Shown here: in pieces, positions 17,058 through 25,439 of the stretch
How positions within the stretch are numbered: the stretch's first letter is position 1
Layout: each line of letters starts with the position of its first letter
Assembly (NCBI RefSeq): GCF_028583725.1
Contig: NZ_CP110680.1
Coordinates: 1,798,001 to 1,862,000 of the forward strand
Length of the DNA stretch: 64,000 bases
Direction of reading: 5' to 3'
Source: Cellulomonas fimi
GTDB lineage: Bacteria; Actinomycetota; Actinomycetes; Actinomycetales; Cellulomonadaceae
Position numbers and translations under genes: made by a program
Notes under the pieces: model-generated
The model's input: only the letters and a program-made list of their open reading frames with translations
What the model was told of the DNA's origin: nothing
The model's database searches: none

Positions 17058-17567
17058 TCAGCGGGGGAGACCGACCGCGTCGCGCGCCTCCGCCTCGGCG
17101 ACGTCGAGGGCCGCGGACACGGCGGGGTCGTCCACGTCGACGTCCGCGTCGCCCAGCACCTGCGTGAAGATCTCGCCGTCCTCGTCGCGGCGCAGCGCGA
17201 GCCGTACCTTCGCGCCACCGGGGACGGTGACGGGCACGACGTGCACGACGGACTGCTGCACACGCTCGCGGAACGTCTGGGTGAAGCTCACGGACGCGGA
17301 GTCCTGCGCGAACGGGAGTCGCGACGTGCCGCCCCACACCCACGTGACGGTGAGGACCCGCGTGGCCGGGTCGAGCGAGCCGCGGTCGACGTCGCTCCAC
17401 GGGACGCGCGCGACCTTGCCGTCCTCGAGCAGGTGCAGCGCGCGGCGGGAGGCGACCGCCCAGCGACCGTCGGTCAGGTGCGCGTCGACCAGGACGCGGT
17501 CGCCGGGGCGCAGGTCGAGCAGCGCGTGGTCGGCCGCGGGGAGCCGACGTCGACGGGAGAGGGCCAC
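17058..17567 (-). CDS. Hypothetical actinobacterial protein
   Basis: 169 residues from GTG 17567. No named family recognised. It begins with a basic stretch (MALSRRRRLPAADHALL), then a beta-rich domain (about 18-85: LRPGDRVLVDAHLTDG, AVASRRALHLL, VPWSDVDRGS) that looks PH-like, and a C-terminal part containing FTQTFRERVQQSVVH and an Asp-rich helix. Flanked by two tRNA genes on the same strand, a position seen for conserved housekeeping-type hypotheticals in actinobacteria. Confidence 0.75.
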   Translation of the reverse strand: MALSRRRRLPAADHALLDLRPGDRVLVDAHLTDGRWAVASRRALHLLEDGKVARVPWSDVDRGSLDPATRVLTVTWVWGGTSRLPFAQDSASVSFTQTFRERVQQSVVHVVPVTVPGGAKVRLALRRDEDGEIFTQVLGDADVDVDDPAVSAALDVAEAEARDAVGLPR

Positions 17568-17649
17568 CGGGCAACGGTACCCGCGTGCGACGGGCGACCC
17601 GAGCACGGCGGCCGGCCGGGGTGCGGCGGCGTCGGCTGGTGCTGTCGGG

Positions 17650-17723
17650 TGGGGCAGGTGGGGCTTGAACCCACGACCCACGGATTATGAGTCCGCTGCT
17701 CTGACCGGCTGAGCTACTGCCCC
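17650..17723 (-). tRNA. tRNA-Met (CAT), probably elongator
   Basis: Seventy-four nucleotides on the minus strand beginning GGGGCAGTAGCTCAGCCGG. Acceptor stem GGGGCAG/CTGCCCC, anticodon CAT within GACTCATAATCC, T-arm GGGTTCAAGCCCC, discriminator A. The anticodon arm matches elongator Met of related actinobacteria; a lysidine-modified tRNA-Ile2 is the alternative but less likely. Confidence 0.93.
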
Positions 17724-17840
17724 GAGGCGAAGCCCAGGCTACGGCAGTCCGCTCCGGTCGCGGGCGGCCGGGTTCGCTGCCACGATCCGACGCGACGGAA
17801 CACGGGGGACGGCGGGGGGAGAGCGGGTGGTGAGGCGCAG

Positions 17841-18650
17841 ATGAGCGGGACGACGACGCACGCCGAGCACGGCTGGGAGCTGGCCGCGCGTGCCGGGTAC
17901 GCGGTGAGCGGGGTGCTGCACGTGCTCATCGGCGTGCTGGCGCTCCAGGTGGCGTTCGGAGGCGGGGGCCAGCAGGCCGACCAGTCGGGTGCGCTCGGCA
18001 CGGTCGCGTCGACGCCGTTCGGCGGCGCCGCGCTGTGGTTCTTCGTGGTCGCGTTCGCGGCGCTGGGAGCGTGGGAGGTCGCGAAGGCGGTCCGGGGTGC
18101 GCCGCCCACGTCGGGCGGCGGTGCCCAGGGGGCGCGGACGAACGGGTGGCGAGCCAAGGCGGCCGGCCGCGCGCTCGTCTACCTGGCGCTCGCGTTCGCG
18201 TCGTTCGCCTTCGCGCGCGGCGGTGGCGCGTCGAGCGAGCAGCAGACCGCGGACCTCACGGCGCGGCTCATGTCGGCACCCGGGGGGCGGATCCTCGTCG
18301 CCGTCGTCGGCCTGGCGATCGTGGGCGTGGGCGTCTACCACGTGGTCAAGGGCTGGAAGAAGAAGTTCCTGGCCGACCTGCACCGGCTTCCGTCGGGGAC
18401 AGCGGGGCGGGTCGTCGAGCGGCTGGGCGTATGGGGCTACGTGCTCAAGGGCGTGGCGCTCGGCGTCGTCGGCGTGCTGTTCGTGGTCGCGGCCGTCAAG
18501 GCGGACCCGCAGGCCGCGGGTGGCCTCGACCAGGCACTTCACACGCTGCGGGACCAGCCGGGCGGGCCGTTCCTGCTGGGCGTGGTCGCGCTGGGCCTCG
18601 TCGCGTACGGCGGGTATGCGTTTGCCCGGGCCAGATACGGGCGCCTCTGA
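17841..18650 (+). CDS. DUF1206 family membrane protein
   Basis: 269 residues, ATG start. Three repeated units of paired transmembrane helices: ARAGYAVSGVLHVLIGVLAL, KAAGRALVYLALAFASFAFA and RLGVWGYVLKGVALGVVGVLF each begin a unit, the triple arrangement of DUF1206. Function unknown. It ends 168 bp upstream of the bldC-like gene, which has its own promoter. Confidence 0.92.
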   Translation: MSGTTTHAEHGWELAARAGYAVSGVLHVLIGVLALQVAFGGGGQQADQSGALGTVASTPFGGAALWFFVVAFAALGAWEVAKAVRGAPPTSGGGAQGARTNGWRAKAAGRALVYLALAFASFAFARGGGASSEQQTADLTARLMSAPGGRILVAVVGLAIVGVGVYHVVKGWKKKFLADLHRLPSGTAGRVVERLGVWGYVLKGVALGVVGVLFVVAAVKADPQAAGGLDQALHTLRDQPGGPFLLGVVALGLVAYGGYAFARARYGRL

Positions 18651-18689
18651 AGTTCACCCGTTTGCCGCACGCAACCGACGCGGCGTTTC

Positions 18690-18718
18690 TTGACTAACTG
18701 TCCAGAAACGGTCATAGT
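18690..18718 (+). promoter_or_regulatory. Promoter of the bldC-like gene
   Basis: TTGACT (18690-18695) and CATAGT (18713-18718) with a 17-bp spacer, close to the vegetative sigma consensus. The predicted start of transcription, about 18725, falls at the 5' edge of the riboswitch. Confidence 0.7.
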
Positions 18719-18722
18719 TCTT

Positions 18723-18809
18723 CTTGTCAGCGACAACGGCAAACCCGCCGCAAGGTGGGGACGCAAAGCCACGGGACCCACGAGGTCAGCCGAGCTACCG
18801 AACGACAGG
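18723..18809 (+). promoter_or_regulatory. Class I cyclic-di-GMP (GEMM) riboswitch
   Basis: The leader of the bldC-like gene matches the GEMM-I aptamer: GGCAAACC, a hairpin closed by a GNRA loop (CCCGCC-GCAA-GGTGGG), GGGACGCAAAGCC, a second helix starting ACGGG, and CAGCCGAGCTACCG at the 3' side. A P1 stem can form between CTTGTC (18723-18728) and GACAGG (18804-18809). The 3' strand of P1 contains the first bases of the AGGAG ribosome binding site (18807-18811), so ligand binding would hide it and reduce translation. The aptamer call rests on sequence and pairing; the OFF direction is inference. Confidence 0.88.
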
Positions 18810-18817
18810 AGATGATC

Positions 18818-19033
18818 ATGGCTGTGACCACCGACGCCCCCCTCACGCAGGGTGCCCTTCTCACGCCGGGCGAGGTCGCGGTCCTGTTCCGCGTGGACCC
18901 CAAGACGGTGACGCGCTGGGCGCAGGCCGGCAAGCTCTCGGCGGTCCGCACGCTGGGCGGCCACCGCCGCTTCCACGAGGCCGAGGTGCGTCAGCTCCTC
19001 CAGGGCGTCCCCACGCAGCGCGCGAGCGAGTGA
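18818..19033 (+). CDS. bldC: BldC-type MerR-like developmental regulator
   Basis: 71-residue DNA-binding protein with a MerR-like winged HTH: LLTPGEVAVLFRVDPKTVTRWAQAGK followed by RTLGGHRRFHEAEVRQLL. Length and sequence fit BldC of Streptomyces, which binds DNA as asymmetric head-to-tail oligomers and controls development. The ATG at 18818 is chosen over 18812 because AGGAG sits 6 nt before it. Controlled by the promoter and c-di-GMP riboswitch just upstream. The organism probably does not sporulate, so the regulon must differ from that of Streptomyces. Confidence 0.93.
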   Translation: MAVTTDAPLTQGALLTPGEVAVLFRVDPKTVTRWAQAGKLSAVRTLGGHRRFHEAEVRQLLQGVPTQRASE

Positions 19034-19069
19034 CCTTCCGCGGCTCCGGCCGCGACCTGCACGACCCCG

Positions 19070-19105
19070 GGACGCCGGCGGTGACACCAGTCGCCGCCGG
19101 CGTCC
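19070..19105. terminator. 12-bp hairpin between bldC and tetR
   Basis: GGACGCCGGCGG pairs perfectly with CCGCCGGCGTCC over a 12-nt loop between two convergent genes, so it can act in both directions. Confidence 0.78.
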
Positions 19106-19132
19106 TGCTGTGTCCGGCCGGCTGAGCCGCGC

Positions 19133-19675
19133 TCAGCGGACGGTCGCGAGCACCGCCGTCCGCACGTCGTCGAGCGAGCGCCCGGGCTGGAACACCAGCC
19201 ACTCGAGCCCCGCCACGACCGTCGCGCCGAACAGTGCCGCGGCCGTGAGCGTCGGGTCGCGCTCGGGCCACGCCGTCCTCACAGCGGCCGCGAACACCCC
19301 CATCGCGTCGTCGCGGAGCGCCCGGATCGAGTCCTGCCAGAGCCGGCCGGTCCGGAACACCTCGGCCACCATGACCTTCGCGAAGTCGGGGTGGTCGTGC
19401 ACCTGCGTGAGCAGCTCTGTCACGAGCGCGTCGACCGCGTCGGTCCCGTCGAGCCCGTCCGCGGCCGCCCGCAGCGCCGTGGTCAGCCGGGCGACACCCT
19501 CGGCGATGATCGCCTCGAACAGCTCGGCCTTCGAGCCGAAGTTGTAGAACACCGACCCCTTCGCGACGCCGGCGGCCGCCGCGATGTCGTCGACCGCGGT
19601 CGCCGTGTAGCCGCGCTCCGCGACGAGCGCGAGGGCCGCGTCGACGATGTGCCGGCGGGTGTCGGTGCTCCGCAT
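19133..19675 (-). CDS. TetR family transcriptional regulator
   Basis: 180 residues. N-terminal HTH (about 10-55) with VDDIAAAAGVAKGSVFYNFGSK, and a helical ligand-binding domain. Last gene of a minus-strand operon after the ABC-type ATPase and YhgE/Pip gene (32 bp from the latter). It most likely binds the palindrome at 22405-22418 upstream of the first gene and so represses its own operon. The inducer is unknown, perhaps a membrane-active compound. Confidence 0.9.
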   Translation of the reverse strand: MRSTDTRRHIVDAALALVAERGYTATAVDDIAAAAGVAKGSVFYNFGSKAELFEAIIAEGVARLTTALRAAADGLDGTDAVDALVTELLTQVHDHPDFAKVMVAEVFRTGRLWQDSIRALRDDAMGVFAAAVRTAWPERDPTLTAAALFGATVVAGLEWLVFQPGRSLDDVRTAVLATVR

Positions 19676-19707
19676 GCGTGCAGCCTCCCAGAACGTGCGG
19701 GCGCCGG

Positions 19708-21630
19708 TCAGATCGTGAGCGCCGGGTGCAGCCGCGACAGCGTCCACGTGCGCATCCGGCCCGCCCGCCACGACGTGACCACGAGCGACGCGACGAGCAC
19801 CGCGACGAGGTACGCGACCGCGGTCCAGAGCCGGCCGTCGGGGTTGCCCGTGAGCAGGGCCCGCAGACCGTCGACGCCGTAGCTCATCGGCAGCCACGGG
19901 TGGATCGCGCGGAAGAACGCGGGCGACGTCTCGACCGGGTACGTGCCGCCGGCCGACGCGAGCTGCAGGACGAGCAGCGCGAGCGTCGCGACCCGGCCCG
20001 CCGCGGTCCCGAGCAGCGCGAGCAGCATCTGCTGCAGCGCGAGGAACGCCGCGACCACGAGGACGGTGAACGCGAGCGCGCCGACGGGGTGCGTCGGTGT
20101 CAGTCCCAACCCGACGCGCAGCACCGTGAGCAGCACGACGACCTGGACGACGCCCACGAGCAGCGCGGGCGCGTACCCGGCGAGCGCCGCGCGGACGCCG
20201 CGGGCGGGCGTGGTGAGCGCGCGCGGCGGGACGGGCCGCAGGACCATCCACGTCACGACGCCGCCGAGGAACAGCGCGAGCGGCAGGAAGAACGGTGCGA
20301 TGCCCTCACCGAACCCGGCGGCCGTCGCACGGTCCGTCGCGTCGAGCGTCACCGGGTCGGCGATCGCGGCGGCCCTCGACGCACGCGTCCCGTCGCTGTC
20401 CGCCGGCACCTGGGACGCGCCGTCGGCGAGCGCGCCCGCGAGCGTCGCGCTGCCGTCGTCGAGCTGCCCGGTCCCGTCCGCCAGTCGGGTCGCGCCGTCG
20501 GCGACCCGCTGCGCGCCGGAGGCGACCTGCGCGGTGCCGTCGGCGAGGCGGCGCGTCCCGTCGCGCAACGACGCCGCGCCGGCCGCGACCTGCGCGGTGC
20601 CGTCGTGCAGCGCGGCGGCGCCGTCGGCGACCTGGCGCGCGCCCGTGTCGAGGGCGTCGAGCTGCTGCGCTGCTGCCGCCAGCGCGGCCGCGTCGGGCAG
20701 CCGTCCGGCGGTCGACGCGAGACGCGTGAGCAGCTGCGCGGCGTCGGCGTCGCCCGCCTGGGCGCGCGCCGTCAGGTAGGCCGTGAGCGTCTGGAGGTCG
20801 GCCGGGAGACCGGACACGCCCGCGACCAGGCCGTCGACCTGGGTCACCGCCGCGTGGACGCCGTCGGCGACCTGCGCGCTCCCGGCGGCGAGCCGACCGG
20901 CCGCGGCGTCGGCCTGCGCGGACCCGTCCGCGAGCCGTGCCGCTCCGTCGCGGACGTCGGCGGCGCCGTCCGCGCTCCGTGCCGACCCGTCCGCGAGCGT
21001 CGCCGCACCGTCGGCGAGCGTGCGGGCTCCCGCGCCGAGCTCGTCGGCGGCGTCACGGAGCCGCACGGCGCCGTCCGCGGCCTCGGCGAGCCCGTCGTGG
21101 GCCCGCGACAGCCCGACGAGCACGCCGTCGACGGCCTGCTCACCTGCGGTCGCGGACACGGCCGCCGTGATCCGCTCCATGGCGGTGCGGCCGAGCGACG
21201 TGACGAGGAACGAGTTCGCGTCGTCGTAGGCGACGTCGATGCGCGCCGAGCGCGGCGAGTCGCCGCCCGCGGACACGAGGTCCGACGAGAAGTCGGCGGG
21301 CACGGTCACGCTGAAGTAGTAGCGGCCGGAGTCCACGCCGTCGGCCGCGTCCGCCGCGTCGGTCACGACCCAGTCGAGACGGTGCTCGTCCACGAGCCGG
21401 TCGACGAGGTCCGCGCCCGCGTGCACGGGCTCGCCGTCACGCGACGCGCCGGTGTCGGCGTCGACGAGCGCGACCGGGATGCGGTCGAGGTGACCGGTCG
21501 GGTTCCAGAACGCCCACAGGTACAGGACGCCGTACAGCAGCGGCACGACGATCATCGCGACGACGGCCAGGCGGGGCAGCGTGCCGCGGCGGAAGCGGCG
21601 CAGCTCGGTGCCGGCGGTGAGGGAGAGCAT
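19708..21630 (-). CDS. YhgE/Pip domain membrane protein
   Basis: 640 residues. One N-terminal transmembrane helix (LPRLAVVAMIVVPLLYGVLYLWAF), an extracytoplasmic YhgE domain (about 45-170), a long series of seven-residue repeats of the ADGAxxL type (about 185-420: TLADGAATLADGSARSADGAA and similar), then five C-terminal membrane helices (about 445-625) of the ABC-2 permease type. Family members include the Lactococcus phage infection protein Pip and relate to EsaA/YueB. Its exact role is unknown. Located between an ATPase-like gene and tetR, all on one transcript. Confidence 0.9.
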   Translation of the reverse strand: MLSLTAGTELRRFRRGTLPRLAVVAMIVVPLLYGVLYLWAFWNPTGHLDRIPVALVDADTGASRDGEPVHAGADLVDRLVDEHRLDWVVTDAADAADGVDSGRYYFSVTVPADFSSDLVSAGGDSPRSARIDVAYDDANSFLVTSLGRTAMERITAAVSATAGEQAVDGVLVGLSRAHDGLAEAADGAVRLRDAADELGAGARTLADGAATLADGSARSADGAADVRDGAARLADGSAQADAAAGRLAAGSAQVADGVHAAVTQVDGLVAGVSGLPADLQTLTAYLTARAQAGDADAAQLLTRLASTAGRLPDAAALAAAAQQLDALDTGARQVADGAAALHDGTAQVAAGAASLRDGTRRLADGTAQVASGAQRVADGATRLADGTGQLDDGSATLAGALADGASQVPADSDGTRASRAAAIADPVTLDATDRATAAGFGEGIAPFFLPLALFLGGVVTWMVLRPVPPRALTTPARGVRAALAGYAPALLVGVVQVVVLLTVLRVGLGLTPTHPVGALAFTVLVVAAFLALQQMLLALLGTAAGRVATLALLVLQLASAGGTYPVETSPAFFRAIHPWLPMSYGVDGLRALLTGNPDGRLWTAVAYLVAVLVASLVVTSWRAGRMRTWTLSRLHPALTI

Positions 21631-21661
21631 GGCGGTCCTCGGGGTGCGGGAGGGGCGGGGG

Positions 21662-22387
21662 TCAGAGGGGGAGAACGACGACGGCCGGCGGCGCGGACCA
21701 GCGGGTGCGGGTGACCTCGTCGGCGCTCGCGCACGCGGCGACGACGGTGACGCCGCCCGCGGCGAGCTGCTCGAGCCGGGTCCAGACGACCTGACGGCGC
21801 GCGTCGTCGAGGACCTGGTCGACGTCGTCGACGACCAGCAGCCGCGGGCGCTGGAGGAGCGCGAGCCCGATCCGCAGCAGCATCGCGTCGACCTCGTCGA
21901 GGTCCCACGCGACCGTGCCGGGCGCGGGCACGGGCCGGTCGCCGAACGCGGGTGCGAGGACGGCGTCGAGCGTGCGCTGCGTCGGGCGAGGCTGGCGCCG
22001 GTACCACGGGCCGAGCCAGGCGAGGCGCTCGCGGACGAGCGCGCCGACCGTGACGGACTGGTCGAGGTCGTCGATGCCGCCGAAGCCCGCGACGGCCGCG
22101 AGCCGCTGGACGGCCCGTCGCTCGCGCGGCAGGTGGTGACCGAGGACGCGCAGGTCGGCGTCCGCGTCGGGCACCATCCGACCGGCGAGGGTCAGCAGCA
22201 GGCTCGTGCGGCCGGACCCCTGAGCGCCCTGGACGACGACGAGCGTGCCGGGGGAGATGTCGAGGTCGACGGGACCGTAGACGCGTCCGCGAGGCCCGTG
22301 CAGGGCGAGGCCGCGCGCGCGGACGACGGGCGGGGCTGCGGCAAGGCTCGTGGGAGCGTCGGCGGCGGGGGTGGGGGAGGCGGTCAT
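21662..22387 (-). CDS. ABC-type ATP-binding protein with degenerate signature
   Basis: 241 residues. Walker A QGAQGSGRTSLLL (about 54-66) and a hydrophobic Walker B LLVVDDVD are clear. The LSGGQ signature is not present: the equivalent segment reads WDLDEVDAMLLRIGLALLQRP. The catalytic Glu after Walker B is Asp, and the H-loop region reads VVAACASADE with no His. It pairs with the downstream YhgE/Pip protein (31 bp away) as in other actinobacteria, but is probably weak in hydrolysis or serves a regulatory role. First gene of the TetR-controlled operon. Confidence 0.82.
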   Translation of the reverse strand: MTASPTPAADAPTSLAAAPPVVRARGLALHGPRGRVYGPVDLDISPGTLVVVQGAQGSGRTSLLLTLAGRMVPDADADLRVLGHHLPRERRAVQRLAAVAGFGGIDDLDQSVTVGALVRERLAWLGPWYRRQPRPTQRTLDAVLAPAFGDRPVPAPGTVAWDLDEVDAMLLRIGLALLQRPRLLVVDDVDQVLDDARRQVVWTRLEQLAAGGVTVVAACASADEVTRTRWSAPPAVVVLPL

Positions 22388-22404
22388 GCGTCGGATCCCT
22401 TCTG

Positions 22405-22418
22405 ACTGACCGGTCAGT
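22405..22418. promoter_or_regulatory. TetR-type palindromic operator
   Basis: Perfect 14-bp palindrome ACTGACCGGTCAGT, 17 bp upstream of the ATP-binding protein start, typical of sites bound by TetR proteins (TGAC-CGGTCA class). Likely target of the TetR encoded at the end of this operon. Confidence 0.78.
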
Positions 22419-22529
22419 ACAAAGATACGTCCGGTTCGTCGCCCCGTAGGCCGCCGGCGGGTGTCTGCCTGCTCACACGCGGCCGCCGGACGACCGTGGT
22501 CGGACGCCCGGGCATGAAAGGATCACCGC

Positions 22530-23018
22530 ATGGCCATGCGAGAGATCCGCACCGTCGGAGACCCCGTCCTGCGCACCCCGTGCGACCCGATCACGACGGT
22601 CGACGACCGCGTCCGCTCGCTCGTCGAGGACCTGCTCGAGACGGTGGACCACGAGGGACGAGCCGGGCTCGCGGCCAACCAGATCGGCGTCGGCCTGCGC
22701 GCCTTCTCGTGGAACATCGACGACGAGATCGGCTACGTGCTCAACCCCGTGATCGTCGAGCTGTCCGAGGACGAGTACCAGGACGGCGACGAGGGCTGCC
22801 TCTCGGTCCCGGGCCTGTGGTACCCGACGCGCCGTGCCTGGTACGCGCGCGTCGTGGGCACCGACCTCGACGGCAAGGAGGTCGTCGTCGAGGGCACCGA
22901 GCTCATGGCGCGCTGCCTCCAGCACGAGGTCGACCACCTCGACGGGATGCTCTACCTCGACCGGCTCGAGCGGTCGGTGCGCAAGAAGGCGATGCGGGCG
23001 ATCCGCGAGCAGCTCTGA
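22530..23018 (+). CDS. def: Peptide deformylase
   Basis: 162-residue metalloenzyme that removes the formyl group from nascent proteins. The three family motifs are intact: GLAANQIGV at 47-55, EGCLSVPG with metal ligand C90, and QHEVDHLDG with H132, E133 and H136. ATG start behind GAAAGGA. Monocistronic and divergent from the YhgE operon across a 142-bp region holding the TetR operator. Confidence 0.97.
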   Translation: MAMREIRTVGDPVLRTPCDPITTVDDRVRSLVEDLLETVDHEGRAGLAANQIGVGLRAFSWNIDDEIGYVLNPVIVELSEDEYQDGDEGCLSVPGLWYPTRRAWYARVVGTDLDGKEVVVEGTELMARCLQHEVDHLDGMLYLDRLERSVRKKAMRAIREQL

Positions 23019-23157
23019 CGCTCGCCCGCGCGGGTGCTTGGCGGCGACGCCGCACGTCGGGCATAGTGTGCACAGCACGCCGCGAGACCGTGAGTGCTCC
23101 TGAGCAGGACCCGAGGACGTTGGGGAAGGCGAACCTCGAGCCGACCAGGAGGCCGAC

Positions 23158-23658
23158 ATGGCAGGTGCGATCACCCGCGGTGTTCTTTTCGTGCACTCTG
23201 CGCCCCGTGCGCTGTGCCCCCACATCGAGTGGGCTGCCGGGAACGTCCTGAACGCACGGGTGACCTTCGACTGGACCCCGCAGCCGGCCGGACCCGGCTT
23301 CTACCGGGCCGAGCACTCGTGGCAGGGTCCGCAGGGCACCGGTGCACGGCTCGCGTCCGCGCTGCGCGGCTGGGCGCACCTGCGGTACGAGATCACCGAG
23401 GAGGCCAGCCACGGCGTGGACGGCTCCCGCTGGAGCCACACGCCCGAGCTCGGCATCTTCCACGCCGCGACCGACGTGCACGGCAACGTCGTGGTCCCCG
23501 AGGACCGCATCCGCGCGGCGCTGGAGCACGCGGACGACCCGGCGCGGCTCCGGTCGGAGCTCGACCTGGCGCTCGGCCAGGCATGGGACGACGAGCTCGA
23601 GCCCTTCCGTTACGCGGGCGCGGGTGCGCCCGTGCGGTGGCTCCACCGCGTGGGCTGA
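23158..23658 (+). CDS. DUF3145 family protein
   Basis: 166 residues, ATG behind AGGAGG. Contains the DUF3145 core: RGVLFVHSAPRALCPHIEWA at the N-terminus, RAEHSWQGPQGTGARLASAL in the middle, and ELGIFHAATDVHGNVVV with EDRIRAAL later. The family is restricted to actinobacteria and uncharacterised. Stands upstream and convergent to the fatty acid cluster, separated from fabF by a strong bidirectional hairpin. Confidence 0.92.
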   Translation: MAGAITRGVLFVHSAPRALCPHIEWAAGNVLNARVTFDWTPQPAGPGFYRAEHSWQGPQGTGARLASALRGWAHLRYEITEEASHGVDGSRWSHTPELGIFHAATDVHGNVVVPEDRIRAALEHADDPARLRSELDLALGQAWDDELEPFRYAGAGAPVRWLHRVG

Positions 23659-23778
23659 CCTGCCGGACCCTGACGGGCCCCTCCGGACCGCCCGGTGTGC
23701 CCGGGCGGTGGCGATGTGCCAGGACGTGTCACGACGTCCCCGGGCCGCCACGCGCCGCGATCGGGCTCCCGCAGACGC

Positions 23779-23816
23779 CGAGGGCGCGCCACCCGGGCAG
23801 GGGTGGCGCGCCCTCG
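23779..23816. terminator. 16-bp perfect hairpin between DUF3145 and fabF
   Basis: CGAGGGCGCGCCACCC and its exact complement flank a GGGCAG loop, midway between two convergent genes. Terminates both. Confidence 0.85.
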
Positions 23817-23852
23817 CTCCGCCCGCGGGGGCGTCGCGTCGTGGCGGGTCGG

Positions 23853-25097
23853 TCAGACCGACGTGACGACGAGCGCCACGTTGTGGCCGCCAAAGCCGAA
23901 GGAGTTGTTGATCGCGGCGATCTGCCCCTCGGGCAGCGCGCGCGGCTTGTCGCGAACCAGGTCGAGCACGAGCTCCGGGTCGGGCTCCTCGACGTTGATC
24001 GTCGGCGGCGCCTGGCGGTCGCGCAGCGCGAGGATCGTGAACACCGACTCCAGCGCACCCGCGCCGCCGAGCAGGTGGCCCGTCATCGACTTGGTCGCCG
24101 ACAGCGCGACGTGGTCGGCGTCGTCGCCGAGGACGCCGCGGATGCTGCGCGCCTCGATGAGGTCGCCGACGACCGTGGACGTCGCGTGCGCGTTGACGTG
24201 CACGACGTCGCGGTGCGACACGCCGGCCTCCTGGAGCGCGGCGCGCATCGCGCGGATCTGCCCGTCGCCCGAGGGCTCGGGGGACGTGATGTGATAGCCG
24301 TCGGCCGACAGGCCGACACCCGCGATGCGCGCGTACACGCGGGCACCGCGCGCGGCGGCGTGCTCCGCGCTCTCCAGCACGACGACTCCGGCGCCCTCGC
24401 CGACGACGAAGCCGTCGCGGGACACGTCGTACGGGCGCGAGGCTCGCTGCGGGTCGTCGTTGCGCTGCGAGAGCGTGCGCGACGCGGCGAACGCGCCGAT
24501 CGGCATGGGGTGGATCGGGGCCTCGGTGCCGCCCGCGACGACCACGTCGGCGCGACCGGAGCGGATCATCTCGACGCCGTACCCGATCGCCTCGGCACCC
24601 GACGCGCACGCCGACACCAGCGCGTGCGCACCGGCCCGGGCGCCCAGGTCGAGCGACACGAACGCCACGGGGGAGTTCGGCATGAGCATGGGCACCGTCA
24701 TCGGCAGCATGCGCCGGGCGCCCTTCTCACGGAGCGTGTCCCAGCCGTCGAGCATCGTCCAGATGCCGCCGATGCCGGACGACACGACGGCCCCGAGCCG
24801 CTCGCCGTCGACCTCGGGGGAGCCCGCGTCGGCCCACGCCTCGCGCGCCGCGATCACGGCGTACTGCGCGGTGGGGTCCATCTTCTTGAGCTCGGGACGC
24901 GGCAGCACGTCCGCGGGAGCGACCTTGATGGTCGCGGCGAACGAGACGGGGATGCCGTAGGTCTCGGCCCAGTCGTTGTCGAGGGTGCGGGCCCCGGACT
25001 CACCGGCGAGGGCGGCGGCCCACGTCGAGGGCACGTCCCCGCCGAGCGGCGTGGTGGCGCCGAGTCCGGTGACGACGACGTCGGTTGCGTGGCTCAT
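23853..25097 (-). CDS. fabF: Beta-ketoacyl-ACP synthase II
   Basis: 414 residues. Elongating condensing enzyme of type II fatty acid synthesis. Catalytic C164 in VSACASGAEAIG, His residues in HVNAHATSTVVGD and KSMTGHLLGGAGA, and the terminal NNSFGFGGHN signature. Last gene of the cluster fasR-fabD-fabH-acpP-fabF, 93 bp after acpP. All catalytic residues are intact. Confidence 0.96.
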   Translation of the reverse strand: MSHATDVVVTGLGATTPLGGDVPSTWAAALAGESGARTLDNDWAETYGIPVSFAATIKVAPADVLPRPELKKMDPTAQYAVIAAREAWADAGSPEVDGERLGAVVSSGIGGIWTMLDGWDTLREKGARRMLPMTVPMLMPNSPVAFVSLDLGARAGAHALVSACASGAEAIGYGVEMIRSGRADVVVAGGTEAPIHPMPIGAFAASRTLSQRNDDPQRASRPYDVSRDGFVVGEGAGVVVLESAEHAAARGARVYARIAGVGLSADGYHITSPEPSGDGQIRAMRAALQEAGVSHRDVVHVNAHATSTVVGDLIEARSIRGVLGDDADHVALSATKSMTGHLLGGAGALESVFTILALRDRQAPPTINVEEPDPELVLDLVRDKPRALPEGQIAAINNSFGFGGHNVALVVTSV

Positions 25098-25190
25098 CGG
25101 TGCTCCTGGTGGCGATGGGGGTGGCCCGTCCCGGCGCCGGCGGCGGTGCGGCCGCGGCGGCGCCGGGACGGTGCCCGGGTCACAGCAGGC

Positions 25191-25439
25191 TCAGGACTGC
25201 GCGCCCGCGATGAACGAGACGGCGTCGCCCACGGTCGTGAGGTTCTTGACCTCGTCGTCGGGGATGCGCACGTCGAACTTCTCCTCGGCGAGCGTGACGA
25301 TCGTCATCATCGACAGCGAGTCGATGTCGAGGTCGTCGGTGAAGGACTTCTCCGGCAGGACCGAGTCGGCGGGCAGGCCCGTCTCCTCGCTCACGATCTC
25401 GGCCAGACCGGCCAGGATCTCCTGCTCGCTGTACGCCAT
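25191..25439 (-). CDS. acpP: Acyl carrier protein
   Basis: 82 residues. Carries growing acyl chains on a phosphopantetheine arm attached to S41 in DLDIDSLSMM; acidic helix II (EEKFDVRIPDDE) is the docking surface for Fab enzymes. ATG 25439 with a GAGGAGA ribosome binding site; the longer frame upstream is not coding. Between fabH and fabF in the cluster. Confidence 0.97.
   Translation of the reverse strand: MAYSEQEILAGLAEIVSEETGLPADSVLPEKSFTDDLDIDSLSMMTIVTLAEEKFDVRIPDDEVKNLTTVGDAVSFIAGAQS

Noticed and set aside
17650..17723. tRNA-Ile2 (lysidine type) instead of tRNA-Met
   Set aside because: The CAT anticodon arm sequence resembles elongator Met of related actinobacteria more closely.
20370..21100. 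Repetitive DNA that might be taken for a CRISPR or VNTR array
   Set aside because: Repeats are in codon register with the YhgE protein and lack uniform spacers.
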